NCBI RefSeq assembly: GCF_025685645.1
Contig: NZ_JAGSYF010000002.1
Location: 558,001 to 622,000 of the forward strand
Reading direction: 5' to 3'
DNA: 64,000 bases
Source of the DNA: Edaphobacter bradus
GTDB lineage: Bacteria; Acidobacteriota; Terriglobia; Terriglobales; Acidobacteriaceae
Both the position numbers and the translations under genes were made by a program. The notes below the pieces were generated by a model that was given only the letters and a program-made list of their open reading frames with translations, ran no database searches and was not told the DNA's origin. This document shows positions 27,869 through 37,050 of this stretch, in pieces (position 1 is the first letter of the stretch; the number at the start of each line of letters is the position of its first letter).

Positions 27869-30280
27869 ATGGCCACCCCTCCCCAACTCATCGGCAGCGC
27901 CATCTCGCATTACCGCATCGTCGAGAAGTTGGGCGGCGGTGGGATGGGAGTGGTGTACAAGGCCGAAGACACAGAACTCGGCCGGTTCGTTGCCCTCAAG
28001 TTCCTCCCCGCTGAGGTTGCCAAGGATCCGAGTGCTCTGGAACGCTTCCGCCGTGAAGCACGTGCTGCCTCGGCACTGAATCATCCGAACATCTGCACAA
28101 TCCATGAGATCGGCAAGCACGAAGGTCAGCCGTTCATCGTCATGGAGTTTTTGGAAGGGCAGACCCTCAAGCACCGGATCACTGGACACCCGCTGGACAC
28201 CGAGAGCTTGCTCGATATCGGCATCCAGATCGCCGATGCGCTCGACGCCGCCCACAAAAAAGGCATCGTTCATCGCGACATCAAACCCGCCAACATATTC
28301 GTTACTGAACGTGGACAAGTAAAGATGCTGGACTTCGGACTAGCCAAAGTCGTCCAGCGTAAATCCGAACCTGCAGCAGTCGGAGCCACAGCGGCAACGG
28401 CGAACGAAGAGTATTTGACCAGTCCTGCCAGCACGCTGGGGACGGTAGCTTATATGTCGCCGGAGCAAGTGCGGGGAAAGGAACTGGACACCCGCACCGA
28501 CCTGTTCAGCTTCGGCGTGGTGCTGTACGAGATGGCAACTGGCATTCTGCCATTTCGTGGCGAGAGCACGGGAGTGATTTTTGAAGCCATTCTCAACCGG
28601 GCTCCCCCTCCTCCGATGCGGCTGAACCCCGATCTGCCGCCTAAGCTGGAAGAGATCATTTCCAAAGCTTTGGAGAAGGACCGTGATCTGCGGTATCAGC
28701 ACGCTACTGATATTCAAACGGATTTGCAGCGGCTGAAGCGCGACACAGGATCTGTAAAGCCAGAAGTGGAAGCCAGGCCGGCTGCAGCTTCGAAGTTGTC
28801 GTATGTCCGTTTGGTGGCAGCTGCTGTCAGCATTGCGGCGATCATTCTTTTGCTGGCGTTAGGAGCACGATTCTATATTGCGCGCCCTGGGACGCGAATC
28901 AACTCCATAGCCGTTCTGCCGCTTGAAAACCTCTCACATGATCCCGAGCAGGAATATTTCGCTGATGGCATGACAGATGCACTCATCACCGACTTGTCCA
29001 AGATCGGTTCCTTGCGGGTGATTTCCCGCACCTCTGCTATGCAGTACAAGGGGGCGCACAAGACTTTGCCAGAAATTGCGAAGGAACTGAATGTCGACGC
29101 CATAGTAGAAGGATCAGTAATGCGTTCAGGCAATCGGGTACGAATAACGGCGCAGTTGATCCATGCGCCCACGGACCAGCACATGTGGGCAGAGACTTAT
29201 GAACGTGACCTTGGGGATGTCCTGAAGTTGCAGAGTGAGGTCGCCCAGGACATAGCGCAACGGGTTCGCGTGCAGTTGACCCGTCAACAGCAGGCCAGAC
29301 TCGGTACCGCTCGGCAAGTGAATGCGGCGGCCTATGAAGCCTATCTAAAAGGACGTTTTCAGGAGACTACAAGCTTTTCGACGCCACATACAATCAAGGA
29401 TGCGCAGCGTTACTTTGAAGAGGCCATCCAGCAAGACTCGGGCTTTGCACTGGCTTACGTAGGGCTAGCAGACTGCTATCAGAGCCTAGGTGATTTTCGC
29501 TGGGTGCCTCCCCAGGATGCCTATCGGCCCGCCAAGGAGGCACTTAACAAAGCGTTGCGACTAGATGCAACACTGGGCGAGGCCCATACCACACTTGGTT
29601 GGCTGAGTTGGCGGTATGAGTGGGACTGGCCAACTGCCGAAAGAGAGTTCAATTACGCGCTTGAGCTAAACCCCAACTACGGAGATGGTCATGCTAATCT
29701 CGCAGTCTACCTGGGCTGGAGTGGCAGACGCGCTGAGGCGCTGGCTGAGGTCGCAAAAGTGCGCGAACTCAGTCCCGCTTGGGCTCCCAACATCGAGTCA
29801 GTGATCTACTATCATTTGCGTGATTACAAGGCGATGGTTGAGATTGGCCGACGGTCCGTGCCATTGAGTCCGGAGAATTGGTCAAGGCATTACTTTTTTG
29901 CCGTCGGTTACGAGGGGTCAGGTCAGCTGCCGGAAGCCATTCCTGAATATCAGAAGGCGGTCGAGTTATCGCAGGGCGACACAGACCCGAGCGCCGGATT
30001 GGCACACGCTTATGCAGCGACAAGCCAAAGGGCTAATGCGGAAAAGATACTTCGAGAATTCATACAAAAGTCGAAGACTAGCTATGTCTCGCCCTACATG
30101 ATTGGAACGATCTACGCTGGACTGGGTGACAAAAACAAGGCGTTCGAATATCTGGAAAAGGCCTATCAAGAGAGATCGCCAGACATTCCTTACTTCCTAA
30201 AGGCTGATCTGAGGGTTGATTCCCTCCGCTCTGACCCACGCTTTCAAGACCTTGTGCGCCGCGTGGGACTGCCGCAATAA
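27869..30280 (+). CDS. PknB-type Ser/Thr protein kinase with TolB-like and TPR segments
   Basis: An 803-residue protein. The kinase domain (14-295) has the Gly loop GGGGMG, Lys44 (VALKF), HRDIKPAN with Asp137, and DFG at 155-157. A transmembrane helix lies at about 310-335. The periplasmic part starts with a TolB/FlgO-like domain ([18 protein letters not shown], about 345-490), followed by TPR-type repeats to the C-terminus. This kinase-TolB-TPR layout is common in Acidobacteriota. It probably senses envelope signals and phosphorylates cytoplasmic targets. It is monocistronic; base composition is lower in GC than housekeeping neighbours. Confidence 0.92.
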   Translation: MATPPQLIGSAISHYRIVEKLGGGGMGVVYKAEDTELGRFVALKFLPAEVAKDPSALERFRREARAASALNHPNICTIHEIGKHEGQPFIVMEFLEGQTLKHRITGHPLDTESLLDIGIQIADALDAAHKKGIVHRDIKPANIFVTERGQVKMLDFGLAKVVQRKSEPAAVGATAATANEEYLTSPASTLGTVAYMSPEQVRGKELDTRTDLFSFGVVLYEMATGILPFRGESTGVIFEAILNRAPPPPMRLNPDLPPKLEEIISKALEKDRDLRYQHATDIQTDLQRLKRDTGSVKPEVEARPAAASKLSYVRLVAAAVSIAAIILLLALGARFYIARPGTRINSIAVLPLENLSHDPEQEYFADGMTDALITDLSKIGSLRVISRTSAMQYKGAHKTLPEIAKELNVDAIVEGSVMRSGNRVRITAQLIHAPTDQHMWAETYERDLGDVLKLQSEVAQDIAQRVRVQLTRQQQARLGTARQVNAAAYEAYLKGRFQETTSFSTPHTIKDAQRYFEEAIQQDSGFALAYVGLADCYQSLGDFRWVPPQDAYRPAKEALNKALRLDATLGEAHTTLGWLSWRYEWDWPTAEREFNYALELNPNYGDGHANLAVYLGWSGRRAEALAEVAKVRELSPAWAPNIESVIYYHLRDYKAMVEIGRRSVPLSPENWSRHYFFAVGYEGSGQLPEAIPEYQKAVELSQGDTDPSAGLAHAYAATSQRANAEKILREFIQKSKTSYVSPYMIGTIYAGLGDKNKAFEYLEKAYQERSPDIPYFLKADLRVDSLRSDPRFQDLVRRVGLPQ

Positions 30281-30329
30281 ACTTGGGTAGCGCTTTTGCG
30301 CGATGCCGATCCTGACATTTTCCCATCCT

Positions 30330-30420
30330 GGGCTGGGTGGCCCATATCTAAGATCGGGTGCCCCATTCATGGCGCAGCTTCATGGCGACATGAGTGGGCT
30401 CCGTCTGCTGAAGGCAAATC
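30330..30420. repeat. Bipartite GGTGGCCCA / GGGTGCCCCAT repeat
   Basis: GGTGGCCCATATCT is followed about 10 bp later by GGGTGCCCCATTCATGGCGC and its inverted partner ending in ACATGAGTGGGCT. It fills most of the 248-bp space between the kinase gene and the next minus-strand stop; nothing else is recognised there. Confidence 0.7.
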
Positions 30421-30528
30421 CGAAATCTCCCCCACCACAAATTCCAATCGCACCGCGCCCCCACCCTCAAAGCTTTCCCCCTCTTATCCCGGTCGCTCCT
30501 ATCAACGCCATCGCGAAAGACAGCAAAC

Positions 30529-31131
30529 CTACTTACATTGCTCCTTCAATTGCGTACTACCGAAGCTGCCACCGTGGTTGGCCGTTTCAAGCGTCTTCTG
30601 CTGCTGTGCAGATGACACCACACAGGTGGCGGCTCTCATAGAGTCGCTAACAATCTCGGGATTAATCCTGTCGTGTGTCATTGGCCCAAAGCCATACCCG
30701 CCGTGGAACTGTGTGCCGAAGACCTGTGGCTGCCAGATAGAGAGCAGATACCGATCTAGCGTAGCTGCGGAAAGCCACCGGGCCTCTTTGCTGCCCTGCG
30801 CAACGGCGTCCATGGCGAGCACGTGAGCCAATAAGTAATCGTCGGGATTCTGGCCGTGCTGGAAGATCATCGCAGCATGGTAATAGTCATTCCCTGTCCG
30901 TACCTCACCAGCCGCCAGTAGGTGCTGTACGTCTTTTCTTCGTTGCGCGTCGTCTTTCGACAACTTGCCCCAGTCAATATGATCTCCTTCCCGCGCTTTT
31001 TGATCGACGGTGTACATCTCTGTCAATGCTGCATTGTCCGAGACAGACGAAGCGGAGCCGCTGGACAGATTGGCTTGGCCCGATAAGTTCGGGGCAAGCA
31101 GAACAAAGAGCAGAACGAATAAAAGGCGCAT
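30529..31131 (-). CDS. Secreted hypothetical protein (DUF6624-like)
   Basis: A 200-residue protein with a clear signal peptide (MRLLFVLLFVLLAPNLSGQ). The mature part contains MYTVDQKAREGD, DDAQRRKDVQHLLAAGEVRTGNDYYHAAMIFQHG and VLAMDAVAQGSKEARWLSAATLDRYLLS, which resembles the DUF6624 group of exported proteins of unknown role. Start ATG 31131 was chosen for the signal peptide; the frame to 31155 adds eight residues. Function not known. Confidence 0.7.
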   Translation of the reverse strand: MRLLFVLLFVLLAPNLSGQANLSSGSASSVSDNAALTEMYTVDQKAREGDHIDWGKLSKDDAQRRKDVQHLLAAGEVRTGNDYYHAAMIFQHGQNPDDYLLAHVLAMDAVAQGSKEARWLSAATLDRYLLSIWQPQVFGTQFHGGYGFGPMTHDRINPEIVSDSMRAATCVVSSAQQQKTLETANHGGSFGSTQLKEQCK

Positions 31132-31187
31132 AACGCGGCCAGCATAGCACGACATCGTAGGTCGGGAACTGCTGCCTGCTCACATTG

Positions 31188-31260
31188 GCCGGGTGCCCCA
31201 TTCATCGCGCAGCCTTTCGCGCGATGAGTGGGCTGCACTCTGCCGAAGGCAAATCCGAAA
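31188..31260. repeat. GGGTGCCCCATTCATCGCGC palindromic repeat
   Basis: Contains the inverted repeat TCATCGCGC / GCGCGATGA around an 8-bp spacer, then GTGGGCT and the shared tail TGCCGAAGGCAAA. It is nearly identical to the copy at 33826-33894. Confidence 0.8.
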
Positions 31261-31368
31261 TCGAAACCCGGCCACAAATCTGAAACCGCAGTCTGACCCG
31301 CCTCATCTGTAACAGAGCCGTTCCGGATCGAGATATCGCGCCTACTCGATCCCAGGAGGACACAATCC

Positions 31369-31734
31369 ATGTCACACAGCATATCGACCTTGCTGACCCG
31401 CAATCTTCAGGAAGTCTTCGGTGAAAATGACCCCGCGCGCCGGCGCGCGGCCATCGACGAGCTCTACACCGAAGATTCCGTGTTCTACGACCCCAGCAAG
31501 GGAGTCTACCGTGGCCGCGACGAGATCGATCGCATCGCTGGCGCCATCAAGGCGACTCACCCTGACTTTCGATATCAGCCAATCGCCGAGCCCGAGGAAG
31601 TGGGCAATGGCGGACGGGTCCCATGGGTATCAGGCCGCCCTGGTGAGGCGCCAGGTTACGCCGGGACTGATTTCATCATTGCCCGCGACGGCCGAATCGC
31701 CGCCCTTTATCTCTTTTTCGACAAGCTTCCCTGA
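31369..31734 (+). CDS. NTF2-like (SnoaL) protein
   Basis: A 121-residue cytoplasmic protein. The ATG follows CAGGAGGACACAATCC, a strong ribosome site. The NTF2 fold is indicated by NLQEVFGENDPARRRAAIDELYTEDSVFYDPSKGVYRGRDEIDRIAGAI and the closing DGRIAALYLFFDK. Proteins of this kind bind or isomerise small hydrophobic ligands; the actual substrate is unknown. It lies between two copies of the GGGTGCCCCAT repeat. Confidence 0.8.
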   Translation: MSHSISTLLTRNLQEVFGENDPARRRAAIDELYTEDSVFYDPSKGVYRGRDEIDRIAGAIKATHPDFRYQPIAEPEEVGNGGRVPWVSGRPGEAPGYAGTDFIIARDGRIAALYLFFDKLP

Positions 31735-31775
31735 GCTGGACCCTGCTGCGCGACGCCCTATGCGGCACCTGGGCC

Positions 31776-31803
31776 AGCCGGGTGCCCCATTCATCGCACT
31801 ATA
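31776..31803. repeat. Truncated GGGTGCCCCATTCATCGC repeat
   Basis: The left half of the palindromic element seen at 31188 and 33826; the right arm is missing. It lies just after the NTF2-like gene. Confidence 0.65.
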
Positions 31804-31908
31804 GGCCCTTGCTCCTAAACACTGTAGGGTGAGAATATTTAGAACTTAGAATGGATGAGACCTGATTCCTGAAAGAGCGTCTCTTCTCGGCACTTGACCT
31901 GCGCGGCC

Positions 31909-33693
31909 ATGACTGACCCGCTCTCTTCCGACACCACAGAACCGGGCCGTATCGCCCGCCATGCAATGCTGGCGAATCTAGGCTGGATACGCTGGCTCCC
32001 CGGGTTGAACACTCTGCGTCGATATCAGTCGTCCTGGCTGCGGCACGACCTTGTCGCTGGCCTCGTCATGACGACCATGCTCGTGCCAGTCGGTGTTGCG
32101 TACGCCGAGGCATCCGGGTTACCGGGTATCAACGGCCTCTATGCGACTATTGTGCCGCTACTCGCGTACGCCCTGTTCGGTCCGAGCCGCATCCTCGTTC
32201 TGGGACCTGACTCCTCGCTCGCCGCCGTGATCCTGACAGTCGTGGCGCCACTTTCGGCGGGCGACCCGCAACGTGCAGTCCCGCTGGCCGGAATGATGGC
32301 AATCGTCTCAGGCGTTGTGTGCGTCGCCGCGGGCCTTGCGCGTCTGGGTTTCGTCACCGAACTGCTCTCGAAGCCGATCCGCTACGGCTACATGAACGGC
32401 ATCGCGCTGACGGTACTGCTAAGCCAGGTCCCGAAGCTCTTCGGCTTCTCTGTCAGTGCACACGGACCCATTCGCCAAACTTGGGAAATCGTCAATAAGG
32501 TGCTCGCAGGCAGCACGAACGTCGCGGCCTTGGCCATCGGCGCCAGCACGCTCGCCATCATACTGCTACTGAAGCGCTGGCCACGCGTCCCTGGCATCCT
32601 GATCGCCGTCGTCGCTGCTACTGTGGTGGTCGCGGCCTTCCACCTCGCAGTACGTGCCGGCGTGTCCGTGCTCGGTCCGCTACCGCGGGGATTGCCCTCG
32701 CCACGCCTTCCACTTGTACCAGTCGACGACATGGTACCGATCATCATGGGCGGCATCGCGGTCGCCCTCGTCTCATTCGCGGACACTAGCGTGCTTTCTC
32801 GAACCTATGCGGCGCGTCTGCATACGCCCGTCGACCCGAACCAGGAGATGGTGGGCCTCGGCGTCTCCAACCTCGCCGCGGCCTTCTTTCAGGGATTCCC
32901 CATCAGCAGCAGCTCCTCGCGCACACCGGTAGCCGAGGCGGCGGGCGCCAGGACCCAGCTTACGGGGGTCGTTGGCGCGCTCGCGATCGCGTTGCTACTG
33001 GTACTCGCGCCCGAGCTGCTCCAGGATCTACCGCACACCGCCCTGGCCGCTGTCGTCATCGCCTCGGCCATCGGCCTGGTCGAAGTGTCCGATTTGCGCC
33101 GCATCTATCGCATCCAGCGCTGGGAGTTCTGGCTTTCAATGGCCTGCTTCGCCGGTGTCGCCGTTCTTGGCGCCATTCCGGGCATTGCGGTGGCGATCGT
33201 AATTGCCGTGATTGAGTTCCTCTGGGACGGCTGGCGCCCGCATTCGGCCGTGCTCGGCCGCGTCGATCGTGTCAAGGGCTATCACGACATCACCCGGTAT
33301 CCAGAGGCACGGTTGATCCCGGGGCTCGTGTTGTTCCGTTGGGATGCCCCGCTCTTCTTCGCGAACGCCCAGCTTTTCCAGGAACGAGTCCTGGATGCCG
33401 TTGCCAGCTCACCGACGCCGGCCAGCTGGCTCGTTGTCGCGGCGGAGCCGGTCACCAGCGTCGACGTCACCGCAGCCGATGCTGTCTGCGAACTCCACGA
33501 CACCCTGCACGCCAACGGCATCGAGTTGTGTTTCGCTGAGATGAAGGACCCGGTGAAAGACAAGCTGAAACGTTTCGGGCTATACACGCGCTTCGGCGAA
33601 CAGACCTTTTTCGCGACCCTTGACGAAGCGGTGAGCGCCTATCTCATCACCCATCCAGTCGAGTGGGTAGACTGGGAGGATCGCACGTCGTAG
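31909..33693 (+). CDS. SulP-family anion transporter with STAS domain
   Basis: A 594-residue inner-membrane transporter. About residues 40-440 form the SulP membrane domain (VAGLVMTTMLVPVGVAYAEASGLPGINGLYATIVPLLAYALFGPSR is the classical signature region). Residues about 455-570 are a C-terminal STAS domain (VVAAEPVTSVDVTAADAVCELHDTL). It carries sulfate, bicarbonate or another anion; the substrate cannot be fixed. ATG 31909 is preferred over TTG 31894. It is flanked by intergenic repeats on both sides and is monocistronic. Confidence 0.93.
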   Translation: MTDPLSSDTTEPGRIARHAMLANLGWIRWLPGLNTLRRYQSSWLRHDLVAGLVMTTMLVPVGVAYAEASGLPGINGLYATIVPLLAYALFGPSRILVLGPDSSLAAVILTVVAPLSAGDPQRAVPLAGMMAIVSGVVCVAAGLARLGFVTELLSKPIRYGYMNGIALTVLLSQVPKLFGFSVSAHGPIRQTWEIVNKVLAGSTNVAALAIGASTLAIILLLKRWPRVPGILIAVVAATVVVAAFHLAVRAGVSVLGPLPRGLPSPRLPLVPVDDMVPIIMGGIAVALVSFADTSVLSRTYAARLHTPVDPNQEMVGLGVSNLAAAFFQGFPISSSSSRTPVAEAAGARTQLTGVVGALAIALLLVLAPELLQDLPHTALAAVVIASAIGLVEVSDLRRIYRIQRWEFWLSMACFAGVAVLGAIPGIAVAIVIAVIEFLWDGWRPHSAVLGRVDRVKGYHDITRYPEARLIPGLVLFRWDAPLFFANAQLFQERVLDAVASSPTPASWLVVAAEPVTSVDVTAADAVCELHDTLHANGIELCFAEMKDPVKDKLKRFGLYTRFGEQTFFATLDEAVSAYLITHPVEWVDWEDRTS

Positions 33694-33825
33694 CGCCTAA
33701 TCGACATGGGTTAGTCCTCAGAAGTCGACTCCGTTGATCGTTGCCCTCAAACCCGCAACAACCCCATATCCATCTGATAAAACCGAAAAGTCCGATCATC
33801 CCCCGCCACCGCGCTGTGCCTCTCC

Positions 33826-33894
33826 AGCCGGGTGCCCCATTCATCGCGCAGCCTTTCGCGCGATGAGTGGGCTCCGCTCTGCCGAAGGCAAACC
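33826..33894. repeat. GGGTGCCCCATTCATCGCGC palindromic repeat
   Basis: Full copy with TCATCGCGC / GCGCGATGA arms and the tail TGCCGAAGGCAAA. It is followed at 33953-34007 by a degenerate GTCATTCTGAGC-type repeat with an internal CAGCCTGCCCTGAG duplication. Together these occupy the first half of the 795-bp gene-free stretch 33694-34488. Confidence 0.8.
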
Positions 33895-34126
33895 TTAATC
33901 CCTAAACCATCCCAGATCCAGAATCACACGGCGCCCAAGAGTCCCAACCCCGGTCATTCTGAGCACAGCAGCCTGCCCTGAGCAGCCTGCCCTGAGCGAA
34001 GTCGAATGGGAAGTCGAACGGGAAGAATCCCCGCATTTCGCCGGCAGAGCCACAAAGTTATCGGATGCCCCATTCAAGACACGGCCACTGACCCGAGGGG
34101 TACCCAATTCATCGCGGCTTATCCCT

Positions 34127-34442
34127 CGAAAACGCCAGCAAAAGCCCCTGTCAAGCCCCCAATCCACTCAAACTCCACAAACCAAAGCACATCGCCGTGG
34201 CAGAGCAGGTCTCTCAACTTGCTAAAATAGAAACAGAAGCAAAAAGCCCGGCCAAAAACCGGGCTTTTTTTCTTCAACTAACAACCCGCAACCAGCAACT
34301 AACAACCGTCTTTAGAAGACTTTGCACACCACTTACATCGGATTTCCCTGATTCCCGCAGTCTGGCAATCGGATTGCACAACAAGTCCGGACCTAAAGTA
34401 TCTGTTTAGAAGACTTTGCACAAAAACAGGGGGAGGGGGCAC
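34127..34442. repeat. Composite intergenic unit, copy A
   Basis: It starts with AAAACGCCAGCAAAAGCCCC followed by TGTCAAGCCCCC, includes an A/T-rich segment (GCTAAAATAG) and a terminator (34241-34274), and ends with TTTGCACAAAAACAGGGGGA and more G. The same blocks in the same order occur at 53396-53668. Inside copy A the 18-bp sequence TTTAGAAGACTTTGCACA occurs twice (34311 and 34405). No gene is visible in the unit. Confidence 0.65.
34241..34274 (+). terminator. Rho-independent terminator, U-rich on both strands
   Basis: AAAAAGCCCGG pairs perfectly with CCGGGCTTTTT around a 7-nt loop, followed by TTTCTTC on the plus strand. On the minus strand the trailing T run would come from the left arm. 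No gene ends nearby, so it may end a short untranslated RNA starting around 34190-34230. Confidence 0.8.
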
Positions 34443-34488
34443 ATACCTTGGCTGGCAAACAAAGGGCGAATATAATCCGGCTAGGTTC

Positions 34489-35808
34489 ATGTCTGGCGCC
34501 CCCCAACCCGACAGGTTCGGCTTCCTCCACATCGACCTCAACAGCTTCTTCGCCTCGGTCGAGCAGCAGTTGCACCCGGAGTACCGCAACCGTCCCGTCG
34601 CCGTCGTCCCCACCATGGCCGACACCACCTGCTGCATCGCCGCCAGCTACGAGGCCAAAGCACTCGGCATCAAGACCGGCACACAGGTCGGCGAAGCAAA
34701 ACAACGCTGCCCCGAGATCGTGCTCATCGAGGGCAACCACACCGAGTACGCCAAATACTCCAAAGCCATCGCCGAGGCCGTGGAGCTCTGCTGCCCCGTC
34801 GCCCACACGCCCTCCATCGACGAGATGGTCTGCGAGCTCATGGGCCGCGAGCAGGAGCCTCCGCGCGCGCGCCGCATCGCCCTTGACATCAAGCAGTCCA
34901 TCTACAAAAACGTAGGCGAAGCCCTCCGCTGCTCCATCGGCATGGCCCCCAACCGCTACCTCGCCAAGATCGCCAGCGACATGCAGAAGCCCGACGGCCT
35001 CATCGGACTTCTACCATCGCAATTGCCAAGGGCAATTGCTCATCTGGAGCTTCGCGACCTGCCCGGAGTCGGCGCACGGACCGAGGTACGGCTGAACAAC
35101 AAGGGCATCACCACGATGGAGCAGCTTCTCGCGCTCGACCGCAACGGCATGCACAAGCTCTGGGACAGCGTGTGGGGCGACCGGCTCTTCCACTGGCTGC
35201 GCGGCGACGACACCGGCGACGACGGCGCTCCCGTGCCAAGCGGAATCCAGAAGTCGCTCGGCCACTCGCACATCATGGCGCCGGAGTTCCGCACCGACGC
35301 GGGTGCGTGGGCCGTTGCCAACAAGCTGCTCCACAAGGCCGCCATGCGCCTCCGCATGGAGAAGTTCTACACCGGCTCCATGGCCGTGACGATCCGGTAT
35401 CAACTCACCAGGCAGCAGGCCGAGCAGATGAAGTCAAAGCGGCACTTCAGCGGAATCAAGCACTCCGGCTGGGGTATGGAGGCGCGCTTCCGCGAGTGCC
35501 AGGACACCCTGACCCTGCTCGAAGTGCTGCGCGGTATCTGGGCGCGAAGGCCGCAGGGCGAGGCCTTCCAGAAGCCATTCTTCGTCGGCGTCACGCTGCG
35601 CGACCTCATCCCGGAGAACGAGCACCAGGACGAACTCTTCCCCGACCCCAACAACCGCACCCAGCTCTCCGCCACCATGGACAAGCTGAACCTCAAGTAC
35701 GGCCACACCACGCTGCACTTCGCCGGAATGCTGCCCGCGCGCGAAAGCGCCCCAACCCGCATCGCCTTCACCCAAATCCCCGTGCAGTACGGTGTGGATT
35801 ACATGTAA
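34489..35808 (+). CDS. Y-family DNA polymerase (DinB-like)
   Basis: A 439-residue translesion polymerase. The catalytic metal ligands are visible: Asp16 in HIDLNSFFASVEQ and Asp111/Glu112 in PSIDEM. The Y-family steric pattern AASYEAKALGIKTG and the helix-hairpin-helix (LRDLPGVGARTEVRLNNKGI, near 190) follow, then a little-finger domain (about 250-400). Compared with typical DinB (about 350 residues) it has a longer C-terminus, and the usual SIDEAY reads SIDEMV. It probably bypasses damaged bases. ATG 34489 is followed directly by the conserved core. Confidence 0.92.
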   Translation: MSGAPQPDRFGFLHIDLNSFFASVEQQLHPEYRNRPVAVVPTMADTTCCIAASYEAKALGIKTGTQVGEAKQRCPEIVLIEGNHTEYAKYSKAIAEAVELCCPVAHTPSIDEMVCELMGREQEPPRARRIALDIKQSIYKNVGEALRCSIGMAPNRYLAKIASDMQKPDGLIGLLPSQLPRAIAHLELRDLPGVGARTEVRLNNKGITTMEQLLALDRNGMHKLWDSVWGDRLFHWLRGDDTGDDGAPVPSGIQKSLGHSHIMAPEFRTDAGAWAVANKLLHKAAMRLRMEKFYTGSMAVTIRYQLTRQQAEQMKSKRHFSGIKHSGWGMEARFRECQDTLTLLEVLRGIWARRPQGEAFQKPFFVGVTLRDLIPENEHQDELFPDPNNRTQLSATMDKLNLKYGHTTLHFAGMLPARESAPTRIAFTQIPVQYGVDYM

Positions 35809-35819
35809 AGCAAATAATG

Positions 35820-36170
35820 CTACACACTCAACAGAAGAGGATCGAACCATACATCGATATAGTCGCCCGCCTGAAGGAATCGGTAGCCCGGTGGTAGTCC
35901 AAGCAGTGGAGCAATTGAAGGATATTTCTCGTAAATATGCTTGGTGTGGATGGGTTGGAAGAAATCTCTTCGGCTAGAGAACTCCTCACCGCACCAGATG
36001 TACCATCCCGTGGTTCCGCCGGCTAATGGATGTCTTAGTCCATTTATCGGGAGAAGGCCACCCGTTGCGGTCGCGAAACCCGACATTTGTTCATTGAAGG
36101 CGCCAACGTAGCCCGTCTGATAGCGTCGGCACATTTCTTGCTGCAAGATTTCGATCTGAGTATCACTCAT
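35820..36170 (-). CDS. Imm33-like immunity protein, orphan
   Basis: A 116-residue protein from ATG 36170 (a longer frame to 36203 adds 11 residues). Sequence such as INGLRHPLAGGTTGWYIWCGEE, DFFQPIHTKHI and LGLPPGYRFLQAGDYIDVWFD resembles proteins labelled Imm33-domain immunity proteins of polymorphic toxin systems. No toxin gene stands next to it; neighbours are a polymerase (convergent) and gluQ (divergent, overlapping upstream regions). GC is clearly lower than both neighbours. The family call is from memory and moderately sure. Confidence 0.6.
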   Translation of the reverse strand: MSDTQIEILQQEMCRRYQTGYVGAFNEQMSGFATATGGLLPINGLRHPLAGGTTGWYIWCGEEFSSRRDFFQPIHTKHIYEKYPSIAPLLGLPPGYRFLQAGDYIDVWFDPLLLSV

Positions 36171-36228
36171 TGTGTTTTCGTATTTTAGAGGTGAAGAATC
36201 CAACTTCCTTCAACAGTATTATCTCTTC

Positions 36229-37044
36229 GTGAGAACCTCTTACGTCGGCCGTCTGGCCCCATCACCGACCGGCCTGCTGCATCTCGGCCATGCTGCGACC
36301 TTCTGGACTGCGGACTTTCGAGCGCGAGGGCACAACGGCACTCTGCTACTACGCAACGAGGACCTCGACCCGCAGCGCTCGAAACAAGAATTCGTCGATG
36401 CCATGCTCGAAGACCTAGCCTGGCTAGGCATCGAGTGGACTCCGCCGATGATCGTGCAGTCCCAGCGCCTCGCACTCTACCGCGAGGCCTTCGAAAAACT
36501 GCTCGCAACCGGCCACGCATACCCATGCACCTGTAGTCGCCGCGAGCTCGCCCAGATGATGCAGGCACCGCACGAAGACACCGACGACGAACCGGTCTAC
36601 ACCGGCAAATGCCGTCCAACCAGCAACGCGCCACGAACCTTGCAGTCAGGGATGAACTACCGGTTCCGCGTCCCTGATGGCGAGGCAATTCGCTTCATCG
36701 ACGGCAACATGGGAGCGCAGCAGTTGACCACAGGCAAAGACTTCGGCGACTTCCTTGTCTGGCGAAAGGACGGCCTGCCCAGCTACCAGCTAGCCTGCGT
36801 CGTCGACGACGCCGCAATGCGGATCACCGAAGTCGTGCGCGGAGCCGACCTGCTGAAGTCCACCGCGCGCCAGATACTGCTGCAGCGCGCCCTCTCACTC
36901 CCTGCTGTTGCGTACTTCCACACGCGGTTGCTGGTCGATGAACACGGCACGCGGCTGGCCAAGCGGCACGGCGCGCTCGCCATCCACACGCTGCGCCAAC
37001 GCGGCCTGAAGCACGACGACGTCCTCGCCATGCTTCAGGCTTGA
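36229..37044 (+). CDS. gluQ: Glutamyl-Q tRNA(Asp) synthetase
   Basis: A 271-residue truncated class I synthetase. It has the glutamyl-tRNA synthetase catalytic domain with the HIGH-type signature APSPTGLLHLGHA, zinc-binding Cys residues (CTCSRREL and YTGKC), and a KMSKS-like RLAKRHGA near the end, and it lacks the anticodon-binding domain. Enzymes of this type attach glutamate to queuosine in tRNA-Asp. The start GTG 36229 gives MRTSYVGRLAPSP; the longer frame from 36172 adds 19 unrelated residues. Confidence 0.93.
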   Translation: MRTSYVGRLAPSPTGLLHLGHAATFWTADFRARGHNGTLLLRNEDLDPQRSKQEFVDAMLEDLAWLGIEWTPPMIVQSQRLALYREAFEKLLATGHAYPCTCSRRELAQMMQAPHEDTDDEPVYTGKCRPTSNAPRTLQSGMNYRFRVPDGEAIRFIDGNMGAQQLTTGKDFGDFLVWRKDGLPSYQLACVVDDAAMRITEVVRGADLLKSTARQILLQRALSLPAVAYFHTRLLVDEHGTRLAKRHGALAIHTLRQRGLKHDDVLAMLQA

Positions 37045-37050
37045 TCGCCG

